Shown: in pieces, positions 24,524 through 37,133 of the stretch
Numbering within the stretch: the stretch's first letter is position 1
Layout: each line of letters begins with the position of its first letter
Source of the DNA: Morella rubra
Lineage: Eukaryota; Streptophyta; Magnoliopsida; Fagales; Myricaceae
DNA length: 64,000 bases
NCBI GenBank assembly: GCA_003952965.2
Contig: CM025855.1
Span: 23,492,376 to 23,556,375 of the forward strand
Reading direction: 5' to 3'
Made by a program: the position numbers and the translations under genes
Notes under the pieces: model-generated
The model's input: the letters and a program-made list of their open reading frames with translations, nothing else
What the model was told of the DNA's origin: nothing
Database searches by the model: none

Positions 24524-25483
24524 ATGTCGACCACAACATTTTCAGACCCAGATAAATTTTTCAAGAAATCATTCCACGGACGGAATGATTCTGGTGAGCT
24601 TGATGTGTTTGAGGCTGCAAGATACTTCTCCGGATTCCATGAGGCTGCCGGCTATAATGGTACAAGTTTGACTCAGAAGATCATGAGAGATGAGAGGCAG
24701 GATTGTAGAGCTGGCAGATTGAGCTTAGACGTACCAATGAGAAACTCTCTTCCTCATCAAGTTCATGGGGTGGAAAAACAAATGAAGGAGAAGAAGTGCA
24801 AGCAACCAAGCTCTCCTGGTGGGAGACTGGCTAGTTTCTTGAATTCCCTCTTTAGTCAATCAGCTTCGAAGAAGAAGAAATCAAAATCGACTACGCAGTC
24901 CCTGAAAGATGAAGAGGAGAGCCCTGGTGGTAGAAGGAAGAGGAGGAGCAGCATCAGTCATTTTCGAAGCTCAAGTACCGCGGATTCCAAATCTATATAT
25001 TCGTCTTCAAGTTCAGGTTTTAGATCACCTCCTCCTTATGCACAAACTCCCACAAAATGCTATAAGGAGTTTAGAAGCTATTCAGACCACAAACAAGTGT
25101 TACCTTTGTCCAAATACAATGGACAGGTAAGATCCACGGCGCCCTTTCGTAATGAGGTCTTGAATGACAAACTTAGAGACAAAGACTTATCTTGGTTGGA
25201 TGAAAAATTCCAATTCAGCAATGGGTTGCTAGAAAAATGCAGGAATTCCGGTAACAGATACTCGGAGAAAGATAGGATTTGGGTGGATAAACATCAATCG
25301 GAGGAGAAGGAATTGAGGAAGTTCGGTGAAGTGGATGACGGTGCAGAAAGTGATTCAAGCTCTGACCTGTTTGAGTTGCAAAACTATGACTTGGGTGACT
25401 ATTCCAGCGGTCTGCCTGTCTATGAAACTACCAATATGGATAGCATCAAGAGAGGAGCTCCAATTTCCAATGGTCCTATTTGA
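24524..25483 (+). CDS. BIG GRAIN 1-like protein, single exon, 319 aa
   Basis: BIG GRAIN 1 (BG1) proteins are plant-specific, plasma-membrane-associated regulators of auxin transport and response; the rice founder affects grain size. The start is the ATG at 24524 (MSTTTFSDP); the upstream part of the open frame has no other ATG. Visible family blocks: SGELDVFEAARYFSG near residues 23-37, GGRLASFLNSLFSQ at 99-112 followed by a Lys-rich stretch, a Ser-rich low-complexity middle, an acidic SDSSSDLFELQNYDL block at 276-290, and GLPVYETTNMDSIKRG near the C terminus. Length and intronless structure fit the family. No transmembrane segment or signal peptide is visible. It appears intact and is probably a functional host gene. 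Which BG1-like paralogue (A-E) it matches cannot be settled by eye. Confidence 0.85.
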   Translation: MSTTTFSDPDKFFKKSFHGRNDSGELDVFEAARYFSGFHEAAGYNGTSLTQKIMRDERQDCRAGRLSLDVPMRNSLPHQVHGVEKQMKEKKCKQPSSPGGRLASFLNSLFSQSASKKKKSKSTTQSLKDEEESPGGRRKRRSSISHFRSSSTADSKSIYSSSSSGFRSPPPYAQTPTKCYKEFRSYSDHKQVLPLSKYNGQVRSTAPFRNEVLNDKLRDKDLSWLDEKFQFSNGLLEKCRNSGNRYSEKDRIWVDKHQSEEKELRKFGEVDDGAESDSSSDLFELQNYDLGDYSSGLPVYETTNMDSIKRGAPISNGPI

Positions 25484-26489
25484 TACTGTATATTTTCCCT
25501 TGTTCATTGGTTGTGTTCTTGTTGATTTTCCAATCTGTGAGGACGAAAATATCGAAGATCTAGCTTTTCAAGTTTTCTTGGCCATCCTCATTGAAAGTTC
25601 TTCCAGTTCTTCTCTCTGAATGTACAGTTTAGAATGTTTGCTTTTCTTTCCTTTATTTTATTTTTCTTGCTTTTCTGGAGTACTACTACTGCAAGAACAT
25701 GATAAGGATTCATGAATCCCACCACCGGAGTGCTGGCTTGATTCGGATTGTGCCACGTCTAGAGATTTCCACTGAACTAATGGACAACAAAGTTAAAGGT
25801 ATTATCATCCCACGTGGATTGCATTTCTTGCTCTTTTGACTTTGGACAAGGAGAAATAATAAAATTAAACATCATTGTCATAGTTCTTTCCTGCATCTGT
25901 GATGCATGTGTCGGATTTTTTCTCCTCCTTTTTCTCTATCCCATATTGCAGGTCGATCTATATAATATATGCTCTAGCTGTCTGGCACGAGATACATGAT
26001 TGCCATAACTTGTTTATTTTCCTATTTCTCTTCAATTAAGAGAAGACTCTAACCCTTTTCATTTCTCCTTTTGTTTTCCGGTGGAAGCCAGCAACAAAAA
26101 CGATTTATGCTCTTTGTTTTAGTACAGAAATTGCATTGGCATTCGAATGTTTAGTACGAGCGAATTCCAACGATATGAGTTTAGTATATGATCTAAAGGA
26201 GAATGAATAAGTCAGATTACATCTACAACTACTGTAATTAATTAACCTAAATAATATTTATAAACATACTGCACTATAATCCCAATAAATTACAGGCACG
26301 AGAAAGTCTTATTAGCTAGAAAGAGCTTAAAACAGTTAAATATATTAAATTTTGATGCTACATTCATGTGGTGATCCGTGTAGGTTCCATACCACAAGTC
26401 AAGATTTGCAGCCGGCAAATCTTGGTACATTAGATGCAGCAGCACGACAAGATTTGCATGTAGCTGAAAATCTTTGACAAAATGTGATT
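25484..26489. other. 3' region of the BG1-like gene and intergenic sequence
   Basis: T-rich sequence just after the stop codon probably includes the 3' untranslated region. No other supported gene. Frames of up to 97 codons overlap the gene's end in another frame and are shadows. Confidence 0.5.
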
Positions 26490-26709
26490 TGTTGAACATC
26501 CTCCCATTCTCCTATATAAATCTATGGGAGTGATGAGTAGTGTGTGCATGGAGTGCATCAGTAGAGAGAAAGAGTGAGGTTAAGAGTTGAGAGTTATAAA
26601 TTTGGTTTGGTTGTAATTAAAGTTTCTCTTCTGCGTGGGCGTAGACAATGGTCGAACCAGGTTAAATCTTGGTCTTTATATGTGTTTGGTTCGCGTTCTG
26701 TGCTCAACA
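26490..26709 (+). repeat. Possible small copia-type LTR remnant
   Basis: Begins TGTTGA and ends TCAACA (6-bp inverted termini). It contains a TATA box (CTATATAAATC near 26511) and, toward the end, GTGGGCGTAGACAATGGTCG-like sequence followed by AACCAGGTTAAATC, the type of R-U5 sequence seen in plant copia LTRs. No target duplication and no partner LTR were found. The TATA box is unusually near the left edge, so the true start may be further upstream. Confidence 0.4.
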
Positions 26710-28523
26710 ATCTGAGGGAAGAAATTATGTATAAAAAGTGAGATGATTTGGAGGCACGATGTGAAATGTAGAATAGCGGTTTAGGACCTTAGATTCAGAA
26801 GTTCGAAGGATAAGCATAAAGTTGAAGTTCCGTACAGACACAATTTCCTCATATATTTGCTGCTCCTCCTTTTAGCTTACCTCAACTAATTAATTAGGAG
26901 CTGATTTATATATATTGAAATACGCGTTCTGTCTAATCAGAAGATCGACAAAGGAAGTCAATTATATTAAGCCTATCTCATCCTATTTTGTCTTTCTTAA
27001 AGGTGACAACATCAAGACAATGCAAACCTAGGTCCATCTAAGGTCGACTTGGGATAAACTAAGGCACAACTTTTAATGTTAGTATAGAAACTTGGCAAAA
27101 AGCTGTCTTTGATGACATGATTATGCATGCGAATTTTCCTCAGAAAATGACCTTAGCTAGCCTTAAAGATGGCATATATATTATCAAGTTAATTAAGGCC
27201 AATTAAAGAGTTGGTCTTACTGGTTTCAACTTCTCAATTCCCTTCCTTTTGGACAAATCTAATTTGTCCTGTTAACTGTAGTGACCCTGCAGTACCCCTA
27301 ACTTATAAGATTCAGATTGGAATTCGTCAACAAGAGCAAACGCTGGAATTAGGTACAACAGAGTGGCTGGATTCACAAGTTGGGAGATTATATTGTCAAC
27401 AAACTGAAGGATAGGTCTTTTTATCTGATACCAAACCAGCTGCTAATTAGCTAAATCAGCCTACATCAAAGACGGCTTCCATGAGGAACCACTTTTGGTG
27501 GCTAGCTGCAATATTTATGTTAAAGCTCAAAGCTGATGCAAGATCAATCATGCATGCTATGGATAGCCTTTAGAAAGAATGGCACACAATAATGATGCAT
27601 AGGGCACCAAAAAGCCCTTAGAGGCATGATATACACAACTGACGCATGGGGCACAAAAAAAGTTCATCCAAGCATGTAACTGATCTATATCTGAGTGGGT
27701 GGAGGGGCCCAAAAGTGTTATCATGCATTCAAGTTAGATTTTATTACGAAGTTTCATACCCATACATCTTGATGGTTGCATCAGAGAGAGAGAGAAAGAA
27801 AGAAAGAAGTCCAGCGTTGTTGATACTCAAAACCCTCCTTTCTTTTCTAAAAGCTAATCTACCACAGTGAAAACACAATCACCCATCAACCACCATTACT
27901 ACATAAAGTGTCAAGATAATGGAATTCACCACTATGAAACTTTACCTTCCCACCTGCGCCTGAAAATCAGGGCAGCATCAATTAAATCATCTACATTTCT
28001 CTACCACCAGAAAAAATCAAGGCCATTTATTTGCATTAGGATCAACGACCAATGTTACACAATAAAGTATATATCCTAGATAACACTCAACCTCTCAATA
28101 TATATGGTCACTATAGGTTGATTGTTTTTGAGAATCCTCAACTTGCTAGCTATAGTACTATCCGAGTGCATCTCACTCTCCTATCATGGTCTCTCTTTCA
28201 CTCGTTCCCTCTCAAAGTCTTGGTACCTTTGCTTGAAGGTGATTGATCACAAACTTCTCCCGAAAGGGTTTGTAGGGAATGATGATTATCGTCATCAGCT
28301 TATTTAATCCCAAGTGATAAGTAATCATAAGTGTAATTATGAGATCGGGACCCCTCGCAGGGACAAAGTAACACTCTCATTATACTCTTCGGAAAGAAGT
28401 TTAAGAGATCATGACCGGCTTCTACAGGTAGTCTTAACACGTTAAAAAGGAAAAAAACGAACCAGGAAAAAGCTAAAGAGAACGGCAGAGGAAAGGCATT
28501 TATGGTATCTTACGAAATACGTT
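26710..28523. other. Intergenic stretch, nothing recognised
   Basis: AT-rich, with a short GA-rich tract near 27786-27808. No frame longer than 75 codons and none with a domain. Nothing else seen. Confidence 0.45.
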
Positions 28524-28603
28524 GAGAAATTTTACTTTTGGCCACTAGGTTTTTACCCATTTTTTGAATTGGTCACTAAGATTTTTTTTTTTTTTTTTCA
28601 GTC

Positions 28604-28916
28604 ACCATTCATTGTATTTATTGTAAAAAATTGTAGGATTTTGTAGAATTTGATTTATGTAATTAGAGTTTTATATGTTTTTGTATAAAGGTTAGTGTAA
28701 AGTTTTAAAGATATTTAATGTTTGTTAGAGTTTGTAAAAAGGTGTAGAGAGAGATCATTTGATGTAATTGTTTAATAAAAAAATATTGGAGTTAGGTGAA
28801 AAAATATAGAGAGAGAAGATTTGTTATAATGTTTTTTGAAAAGATATTGGATGTTGGTTTTGCAAATTGTGTTGGAAACATTTGTATTCTAGAATAATTT
28901 TGAAATCAAACATGCC
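28604..28916. mobile_element. Insertion in the left arm, probable MITE
   Basis: The right arm reads CAGTCACTGAGTTTATTG, whereas the left arm is interrupted after CAGTCAC by 313 bp before GTTTATTGTC resumes. The insert ends AAACATGCCCTTA, which resembles one end of known hAT-type plant MITEs; a matching left end is not visible. It is AT-rich and non-coding. Confidence 0.5.
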
Positions 28917-29789
28917 CTTAGGTTTATTGTCTTTTAAATTTTTGGTCCTTCCGTGAGTTGACCGTCTATTTACTAACATGACTTCTCTCCACGTCAATAT
29001 CTTTGCTCTGTCATCTAAAATATTCTCCACGTCATAATAAAACGACAGACTGTTATTTACTTTCAAACCGCACCGTTTAAAACAAAATACGTTTGTCAAA
29101 TAATTGTCGAGTCTACGCACCATTTAAATAAAACCAGTTAGTCAAATAGTAACACACCTCTCCGCATCGTTTTAAGACAAACCTGCCCATCTCTGATAGT
29201 CTCGGAACTTAAAAAAACAACCTAGTCTCTTATCATGGTCACTCCAGTTTTTGCGTCGTCGTCAAAAAACCAACACCCCAATAAAGCACACCACAAAATT
29301 TCAACACAAATCACTGTAAAAGCACCGGCAATATTCATCTTTAGGATTCAAGAAAGAAATAAGCTTAGTACAAACAGAAGTTCCAGAACTTCATTACTGC
29401 AACATAACATAACTCTTTAAGGCCCATTCGATGCAAAACTAGCAACACTAATTGGAATTGACCACAACTTTCTTCCAATTGGGTATACTGCACATATCAA
29501 CATTATAAGTTCAGTTCCAAACATGATTCCTTCATGGGGAAATAAACTTTTAGAAACCTTTTTCAAGAATTAAGCAGCTAAACCCAGGAAAATAAAGAAA
29601 CCCAAAAAACAAAGGAATTGAATGCATAAAGAGAAGGAACAAGGATTAATCGCAGCTAAGTCAACAAGGCAAAAAAGCATATAATTCCACTAATCTTAAT
29701 CTCAATCTCAAAGAATCATCACATAAACTAAAACCCACCAATGACAAAGAAAGGAGAAAAAGCGAAATTGAGAGGGAAAGACAAATTTA

Positions 29790-29855
29790 CAGGGTATTAG
29801 CCAACTGAATATCAGCTTCGAGTGCCTTCAGGGAATCCCTGGAAGACTTGCCCAT
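29790..29855 (-). pseudogene. Captured first exon of an AIRP2-like RING E3 ubiquitin ligase
   Basis: On the minus strand an ATG at 29855 opens MGKSSRDSLKALEADIQLAN, followed by T-L and then directly by a GTAAAT splice donor at 29790-29785. This matches, from memory, the N terminus and first-exon boundary of plant RING E3 ligases of the AtAIRP2 family, which act in abscisic-acid signalling. The sequence before the ATG (to about 29960) looks like the gene's 5' leader, and the sequence after the donor like intron. The conserved RING domain is absent, so no ligase can be made. Capture on DNA level with intron sequence fits a MULE mechanism and argues against retroposition. Confidence 0.72.
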
Positions 29856-30763
29856 TTTTTCTTTAATTAACTCATCCACCAACAGCTCACCCAACAACCC
29901 TAACACACTCCACCACCATTCACTTCCACCTTAGAGGCCGAAAACCAACAATCCTTGACCAAACCATGTTAAAACGCTACAGATGAGGTGTGTTACTATT
30001 TGACTAACAAATTTGTCTTAAAACGGTGTGGAGAGATGTGTTACTATTTGACTAACAACTTTTGTTTAAACGGTGTGGAGACTTGACAATTATTTGACTA
30101 ACTTATTTTGTTTAAAACGGTGCAGTTTGAAAGTTAATAACGATTTGTCGTTTTATTATGACGTGAAGAATATTTTGGATGATAGAGCAACGATGCTGAT
30201 GTGGAGAGTAGTCTTATTAGTTAATAGACGGTCAACTCACGGAATGACCAAAAATTTAAAAGGCAATAAACTCAGTGACTGAAATTGAAAAAAAAAATAA
30301 AAAAAATCTTAGTGACCAATTCGTAAAACAGGTGAAAACCTTGAAATTTCCCCTGACTTTGAAATATTTGGATTAAGGAAGAAAAAGTGCAAGTCAGTGT
30401 ATGTACTTTGGGGCCGTGGCTGAGAAACCAACTCATCTAATCAGTAGAGTTCACCAAAACAATGCTTTCTACTTTTTTTTAGCGTATATGCAAAAGTGAA
30501 GTAATCTATTGAACTATCACTTATGTTAGTGTATATGAATGTTGACATAATTTTGTCTCACACTTATAAGTCTAAAATGAGTTGTAATTTCTTATTCAAT
30601 AAGTTTGAGTTTAAGTGTTTAAAAGGATAAGCATGATCATCTCATGGTTCTGATGAGATTGCATCACTGAAAAGATAAGCAGATGTAGTTCTAATAGGAT
30701 TGCATCGGATAACGATAATCACTTATGATACTCAAGAGCTATTCAAAAATCTCGACAAATATA

Positions 30764-32649
30764 TATTATTAAAAAAAAAAAAAACTATGCGTTTTGATAA
30801 GTTGTCGCAGGTCTTCTTCTCTCCACGCAAAAGAGCTCTTTTCAACAGGTTTTGCTGTTGATTTCAAAGCTCCAAAGTTTCCTTTCAAACTCCAATCTCT
30901 TCACTGATTTATCGCCTAAAATCTCGTTCTATTCAAATCTAGCAAAACCTAGTCGAGATAAAAAAAAATGTATCTATGCTATTATTTTTGTGAATCACCG
31001 CTTAGGTCGTGCTCTCTCTCTACCTCCCTTTTTCGAAGCTCTCTCTCTCTCTCTAGCTTTTGGAGACACGATTCATAGGAGCTAGGTAATTTTTGGAGGT
31101 AGGTTTTATGCAATTTTTGGTTGGGACCGAATTTCTTTAGATTAATTTTGGATTATGTCATTTTATAGATAACATTGGAGAACCTATCTTCAAAGGCTAG
31201 ACAATTATTCTGTGTTTTCGTCGACGCATTTGATGAGTATTTTCTCTTCTTTAAGTTTCTATCTATGATGAAGTTTGGATTCGAGATTTCAAGATTTTTA
31301 GATTTATTTTGGGTTGTTGTAGGGCGATAATAGGTGGGATTTGAGAAGTTTTCGTGTTTGATAGAGATGCGTGTCGCTGGAATTTTACCATTTAGTTTAT
31401 AATGGAGATATGTGTGTATTAAAGTGCAAAGATGGTGTATTAAGGGCTATTTAAATTTTACAAAGTGGATTATGTGATGGTTTCTAGGGCTAAGAGCATT
31501 CCTAAGGAGACGCTTTAGCTAATGTAGTAGTTTAATTAATTTAGAGTTATATAGAATGATTCGAACTCCATGTTGGTATTGATGAATGATTTTTAAATTT
31601 ATTTAGGTTCTGTTGATTGTTCAGTAATTTTTTTGAGGAATTTTAAGATTCGAGTTAAGCTTTTGAGGTAAGTGGTCTTTCAATGAGATTTTTTTTATGA
31701 AATTATTATGTTATGGAAAATAAGTGCACAATTATTAAGTATTTCTTTTACAAATCGAAATTGGTTTCGATGAGTTATTGTGAATTCTTTGATTTTAGAA
31801 ATGTTGGATTTTAAACGTGTACTATATTTTAAACTATTTTGTTGTGTTAGGGGAACTGAATGACTTTTGGTAAAAATGAGATTTCATGAACTCATTTGAA
31901 ATGGTTGGCCTATTTTGTGAAATTTGTGCTGTGAGCGTACTATCAAGCTATCCTTGTGCTTGCTTAGAAAAAAAAAATGCTATCCTTGCTCTTGTCATTG
32001 TTGAGGTCTTTGTGACCATTGGGGTCTGTGTGACCATTGAGGTATTCGTGACCATTGGGGTTCGGATGACTATTGATAATTTCATTACGTTGCATGGCCT
32101 GAGATATTTTGTTACAAATTATGTTTTCAGTTTGGTATTGCTCACTACATTTTCCTAATCTTGGTTATGTTTACAATACTGTCATTTCCCCTACCCAATT
32201 GATTGCTACTTACTGACCTAGTTGGTGGCAGGGAGTAGAAGGAGATCTCGAGTGGTAGTTTTTGCGAAAGTCGCAAGTTGTAGGGTTATCGAATAAAGAG
32301 TCATCTGGAGAGTTTGGTAGTGATTGCGTTAATTTGGAGACTTTAGTAATTTTATTACATTTGGCAAAACTATTTATTTAGATCCATTGTTACTTGTGGG
32401 ATTTGAGGATTTTAGAGTAGTGCTCTGATTAAACTTTTGGGTATCATAGTTCTTCTTATGTTTTGGTTGGATTTTGAGTTTGGATTATTATATTTAAGAG
32501 ATGTAATAGATATTTCTTTTGTGTTTTTTGTTTGGGTATCATAGTTCTTCTTTGTTTGTTTTATATTTAATAGATAGCTCTGATTAAACTCGATTCCCAT
32601 TTTTCAAGCAGAACTCTGTCCGTTTGGACTTTTGGGTCGAGGTGTTACA
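30764..32649 (+). repeat. Solo LTR of a Tekay-like gypsy element, plus orientation
   Basis: Matches, inverted, both LTRs of the element at 33166-43953: the CCACGCAAAAGAGCTCTTTT block near 30822, the CTAGCAAAACCTAGTCGAG block near 30939, the CTCTC tract near 31013-31055 and the terminal GGGTCGAGGTGTTACA. It ends at 32649; the left edge is diverged (about 30764). At about 1.89 kb it is longer than those LTRs. No internal coding region accompanies it, so it probably arose by recombination between LTRs. The target duplication is unclear (ATATA versus ATATG). Confidence 0.8.
32003..32076 (+). repeat. 18-bp minisatellite within the solo LTR
   Basis: Four units of a GACCATTGRGGTNTNNGT pattern in tandem. 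The corresponding positions in the two Tekay LTRs (about 33757-33812 and 42928-42975) hold fewer, more degraded units, so the array length varies between LTR copies. Confidence 0.75.
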
Positions 32650-33165
32650 ATATGACCTTCTGGAGTCCTAATGGGACTGTATCTCTTGAATAACTTTAAA
32701 TACTTTCTGATAATAGAGATTTAGGGTATAGAGGCGAAAAAACCTTATTTAGACCCAAACTACACCTAGAGGGGGGGGGGGGGTGAATAGGTAATATCTC
32801 AATTTAAAAATAATTCGACACCAATTTTAAAAATAAGTTCTAAAATTGATGAGTCTAGATTTACTAAACCATTAATTCAATCATCAAATAAATAATCAAC
32901 AATAAAGAAAATATTCAATTACACAAGGAGATAAGAAATTTGATAACGAAGTGGATAACCTTTGAAAAACTATTCAAAGGAAAAACTACTCTAGGCTAGC
33001 AGCCACCTAAAATCTACTAAGAATAAATCTTTGCAACAGTGATTCAGACACGGACAACCCTAGTTGCTTGACTTACACCCCTGAAGTAATAATCTAAGCA
33101 CCCTTACTCAGACTAGCTCCAAGCGGCATTCACTTCAGCACTTTGAGATTCTTCTTAACGATCTA

Positions 33166-34543
33166 TGTGATGCCTCGATCCAAAAGTTCAAACGGACAAA
33201 GTTATGTCTGAAAAGTGGGACTTCCTCCCTACTTGCAAGCAAATTCTTTTCAATAAAGAAAACTCAAAAGAAAATTTTATTCCGCCACTTAATAATCAAA
33301 AACCATACTCACAAACCATCCATAACATATGAAAATATGAAATCCAAAAGTCTAGTCAGAACACTACTCCCAAAATCCTCAAATCTCAAAATTAACAAAG
33401 AATCCAAATAAACAGTTTTTTCCTAAATGACAAAAAATTACTAAAGTCTCCAAATTGACGCAATCACTACCGAAATCTCCAAAGGACTCTTTATTCAATG
33501 ACCCTGCAAATCGCAACCTTCTCAAAACTACTACTCGAGATCTCCTACTACTCGCTGCCACCATCCGCTAAATCTGAAAAATAAGAACTAAGTAGTAAGT
33601 TACAACTAGCCTAGTAAGTAGCAATCAATGACGATAGGGGAAAATGACTATTTATAAGCATAATCGAGATCAAGAGAAATGTAGTGAACAATACTAACTG
33701 AAAAACATAATTTATAACAAAATATATCAGGCCAAACAACTTAATGAAATTATCAATGGTCACAATGACCTTATTGCTCACAAAGACCACAACAGTCACA
33801 CGGACAAGGATAGTTTTATTGTATTCTCACAATCACAGATTTCAACTAAAAAAATCCAACGTTTCCAATATCAAAGGATTTAGTTTCTCACAATAACGCA
33901 TTTCCAAAACATTTTCGATTTGTAAAATAATTTAACTGTTGTACACTGATTTTTCACAATCTAAGAATTTCATAAAAACCGCATTGAAGGACTACTTACC
34001 TCAAACGCTTAACCAAAACTTAATATTTATCAAGGGTGGTTGAACAGTCAATCAAAACCTAAAATCAATTTAAAACATCAGTCGTCTTTTCATCTCAATC
34101 CACACATCTCTAATATAATCCCAATAATAAAATTTCAGCAACGAAATTCAAGATCGAATGGACAAACCTTCCATCATTTGAACTCCATTAACTCTAAAAG
34201 AATATGTTATTTCTACCATCCACAAAAATCTCTTCAAATCTACCTCTTATTACCCTACACCAACTCAAAAATAATCTAAAAAAATCTAGAAATTTCGAAT
34301 CTAAAACTTCATCAAAGATAAAGACTTGAAGAAAACTCACCCAAATGCGTCGACGAAAATGCAAAAGAATCGCCTGGCCTTTAAAGGTTGGCTCACCAAT
34401 GCTATCTATAAAACAACATAACCCAAAATTAATCCAAATAAATTCGGTCCCAAACTAAGATTGCATCAAATCTACCTCAAAAAATTACCTAACCCCTACG
34501 AATTGTGTCTCCAAAGGCTAGAGATAGAGAGCTTCGAAAAAGG

Positions 34544-34591
<48 letters not shown>

Positions 34592-34797
34592 ACGACCTAA
34601 GTGGTGATTCTCCAAAATAAAAGCAAGGATACATCTTTTAGCTCGATTAGGGTTTGCTAAATTTGAACGGAAAGTATCGAGCTGTGGAGTCAGAGGCCAA
34701 AACCAACTGAAAATGGGCTCTTCTGCGTGAAAGAGAAGAAGACCCATGCAGCTAATCAAAACACACATCTTTGCGTTTTTTCTTTTGGAGTATTACA
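33166..34797 (-). repeat. 3' LTR of the Tekay-type element
   Basis: Plus-strand edges TGTGATGCCTCGATCC and GGAGTATTACA; read on the minus strand it runs TGTAATACTCC to CATCACA. It holds a GA microsatellite (34549-34587) and short stretches matching 42363-43953 with many differences. Confidence 0.9.
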
Positions 34798-34811
34798 AAC
34801 TCCCCCATTAA
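34798..34811 (-). other. Polypurine tract of the Tekay-type element
   Basis: Minus-strand TTAATGGGGGAGTT lies immediately upstream of the 3' LTR, the expected position for the plus-strand primer. Confidence 0.75.
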
Positions 34812-36270
34812 AGAAATTTCGTCCCTGAAATTGTCTTACCACAAACAATGAATAATTCTAGGTGTTTAGACCTCATCTCATCTTCTTGTTTCCATGTTGC
34901 CTCTGCAGTAGTTTGATTCTGCCAAAATTTTTTTACCAAAGGTATTGTCTTACCACAACACTTGTTCTTTACGATCCACAATTTGGACAGGAACCTCCTC
35001 ATAAGACAAATCTTCCTTAATTTGTAATGGTTGATAATTTAGAAATTGGGATTGGTCAAAGATATATTTCCTTAATGTAGAAATATGGAATACATCATGA
35101 ATCCTTTCCAAAATGGGCAGTAGTGCAAGACGATAGGCAACAGAGCCGACCTTCTCTAAAATCTCAAATGGCCCTACATAACGAGGACTTAATTTTCCTT
35201 TCTTCCCAAAACACATGACTCCCTTCATCATCGCGACTCGCAAAAATATATTGTCTCCCACTTTGAATTCCAACTCCTTTCTCTGTATATCTGTATAACT
35301 TTTTTACCTACTCTGAGCTGTTTGTAATCCTTTTAGGATTAACCCGACCTTCTCACACGTCTCCTCTACGATCTCCCGACCAAGAATCTTTCTTTCACCC
35401 ACCTCATCCCAACAAACTAGAGATCTACATCTCCTCCCACACAAAGCTTCATAGGTCGCCATCCCACTACTAGAATGGAAATTGTTGTTGTAAGCAATGT
35501 CAGCTAATGACAAAGCATTAGTCCAACTACCTTTAAAATCCATTACATAAGCTCTCAACATATCTTCTAGAGTTTGAATAGTCCTCTCTGATTGTTCATC
35601 TATTTGCGGGTGAAAAGTTGTACTGAATTTTAAATGGTACCAAAAGCCTTCTGCAACCTTTTCCAGAACTTAGAAGTAAATTGTGGATCTCGATCCGATA
35701 CAATCGTCACCTGTATTCCATGTAATCTCACAATTTCCTCAACATAAAGTTGCGCCAATTTATCCAAAGTATAGGTCTTTCGAATAGGGAGGTAGTGTGC
35801 CGACTTGTTAATCGATCAGCCACAACCCATATTGTATCATGACCTTTAGGTGACCTTGGTAACCCTAAAAGAAAATCCATACAAATATTTTTTTTATTTC
35901 CATTCAGGAATCGGAAATGGTTGTAATAATCCCGAGGGTCGTTAATGATCAATCTTCACCTATTGGCAAGTAAGACATTGTTCTACAAATTTGGCTACTT
36001 TCTGTTTCATATTGTTTCATCAAAAATTCCCGCGAAGATCTCGCAACATCTCAGTACTCCCCGGACGAACTGTAAATCGGGAACGATGTGCTTCATCAAG
36101 GATTTCTCTCTTTATCTGTGGATCATTCATCATGCAAAGTCTGTTTTCGAACTTCAATATACCATCATCTTTCAAATTAAATTCAGATTTCAGCCCATTA
36201 CGCACCTTGTCCACGAGTCTTGCCAATTCTTGATCCTTGTTCTGATTGCTCTTTATCCTTTCAACCAACG
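34808..36270 (-). pseudogene. Integrase and chromodomain-like tail of the Tekay-type element
   Basis: From 36270 downward the minus strand shows the integrase zinc-binding region (about 36270-36020; LDEAHRSRFTVRPGSTEM), a catalytic core remnant (about 35950-35700; MDFLLGLPRSPKGHDTIWVV), the core end (35561-35304; TNALSLADIAYNNNFHSS) and the C-terminal GPFEILEKVG...HDVFHISTLRKY block (about 35170-35060). The chromodomain-like tail follows (about 34940-34850; KTIPLVKKFW, EATWKQEDEM). This tail, which in chromoviruses directs integration to particular chromatin, identifies the Tekay/Del lineage. Frame changes occur between the blocks. Confidence 0.88.
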
Positions 36271-37133
36271 CAGACTACACTTTCAAAATCGCCAAATAAG
36301 AAGAGGAGTCTCCCATCAATACTTCTATGCCATATTTTTCCAAATCCAACAAAATATGCTTCTAAGTAGTCACCATAGCAGCTGACCAACTGAAATGCTT
36401 TCAACTAAGTGCATCTGCCACTATATTCGCCTTACCAGGGTGATAATGAATTGAACAATCATAATCTTTAATCAATTCCAACCATCTCCGCTGCCTCAAA
36501 TTTAATTTTTGAGTAAATAAGTACTTCAAACTCTTATGGTTTGTGTATATCTCACACCTCTCTTCGTACAAATTGTGTCGTCATATCTTCAAGGCAAAAA
36601 CTACTACTGTCAGTTCTAAATCATAAGTAAGATAGTTCTGTTCATAATTCTTCAATTGGCAAGATGCATAAGCAATCACTTACCCTATTGCATCAAAACA
36701 CAACCCAAACATTTTCGAGAGACATCACTATATATAACGAAACCCCCCTCTGAACTTGAAGGTATAGTCAATATTGGAGCAGAAACTAACCTTTGTTTTA
36801 ACTCTTGGAAAATCTTCTCATATTCTTCTGTCCATTCAAACTTTGCATTCTTCCTTGTTAACTGTGTCAGTGGCACAACTATACTGGAAAACCCTTCTAC
36901 GAACCTTCTGTAATACCTAACCAAACCCAAGAAACTCCTAACTTCAGTCACATTGGTTGGTCTTGGCCAATCAGTTATAGCCTCAACTTTACTAGGATCA
37001 ACTGTAATCCCCTCTTTAGACACTACATGTCCAAGAAACACAATTTTATCAAGCCAGAATTTACACTTATTCAATTTGGCATATAACTATTTCTCCTTCA
37101 ATGTCTACATTACCATCCTCAAATGTGGTTCCT

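Larger units (their letters stand above)
28524..30352. mobile_element. MULE-type element carrying host gene sequence (Pack-MULE-like)
   Basis: Long inverted arms: left about 28524-29194, right about 29985-30352. They match over about 300 bp (GAATTGGTCACTAAGATTTTTTT, CCGTGAGTTGACCGTCTATT, CGTCATAATAAAACGACA, GTCAAATAGTAACACA). The right arm repeats its innermost unit (GTGTTACTATTTGACTAACAA) about three times. The left arm is split by a 313-bp insertion (28604-28916). The unique centre (about 29195-29984) contains the start of a RING E3 ligase gene on the minus strand. A clean target duplication was not resolved. No transposase is present. Confidence 0.78.

Noticed and set aside
27211..27414. 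67-codon plus-strand frame
   Set aside because: No domain or conserved motif, no flanking gene structure.
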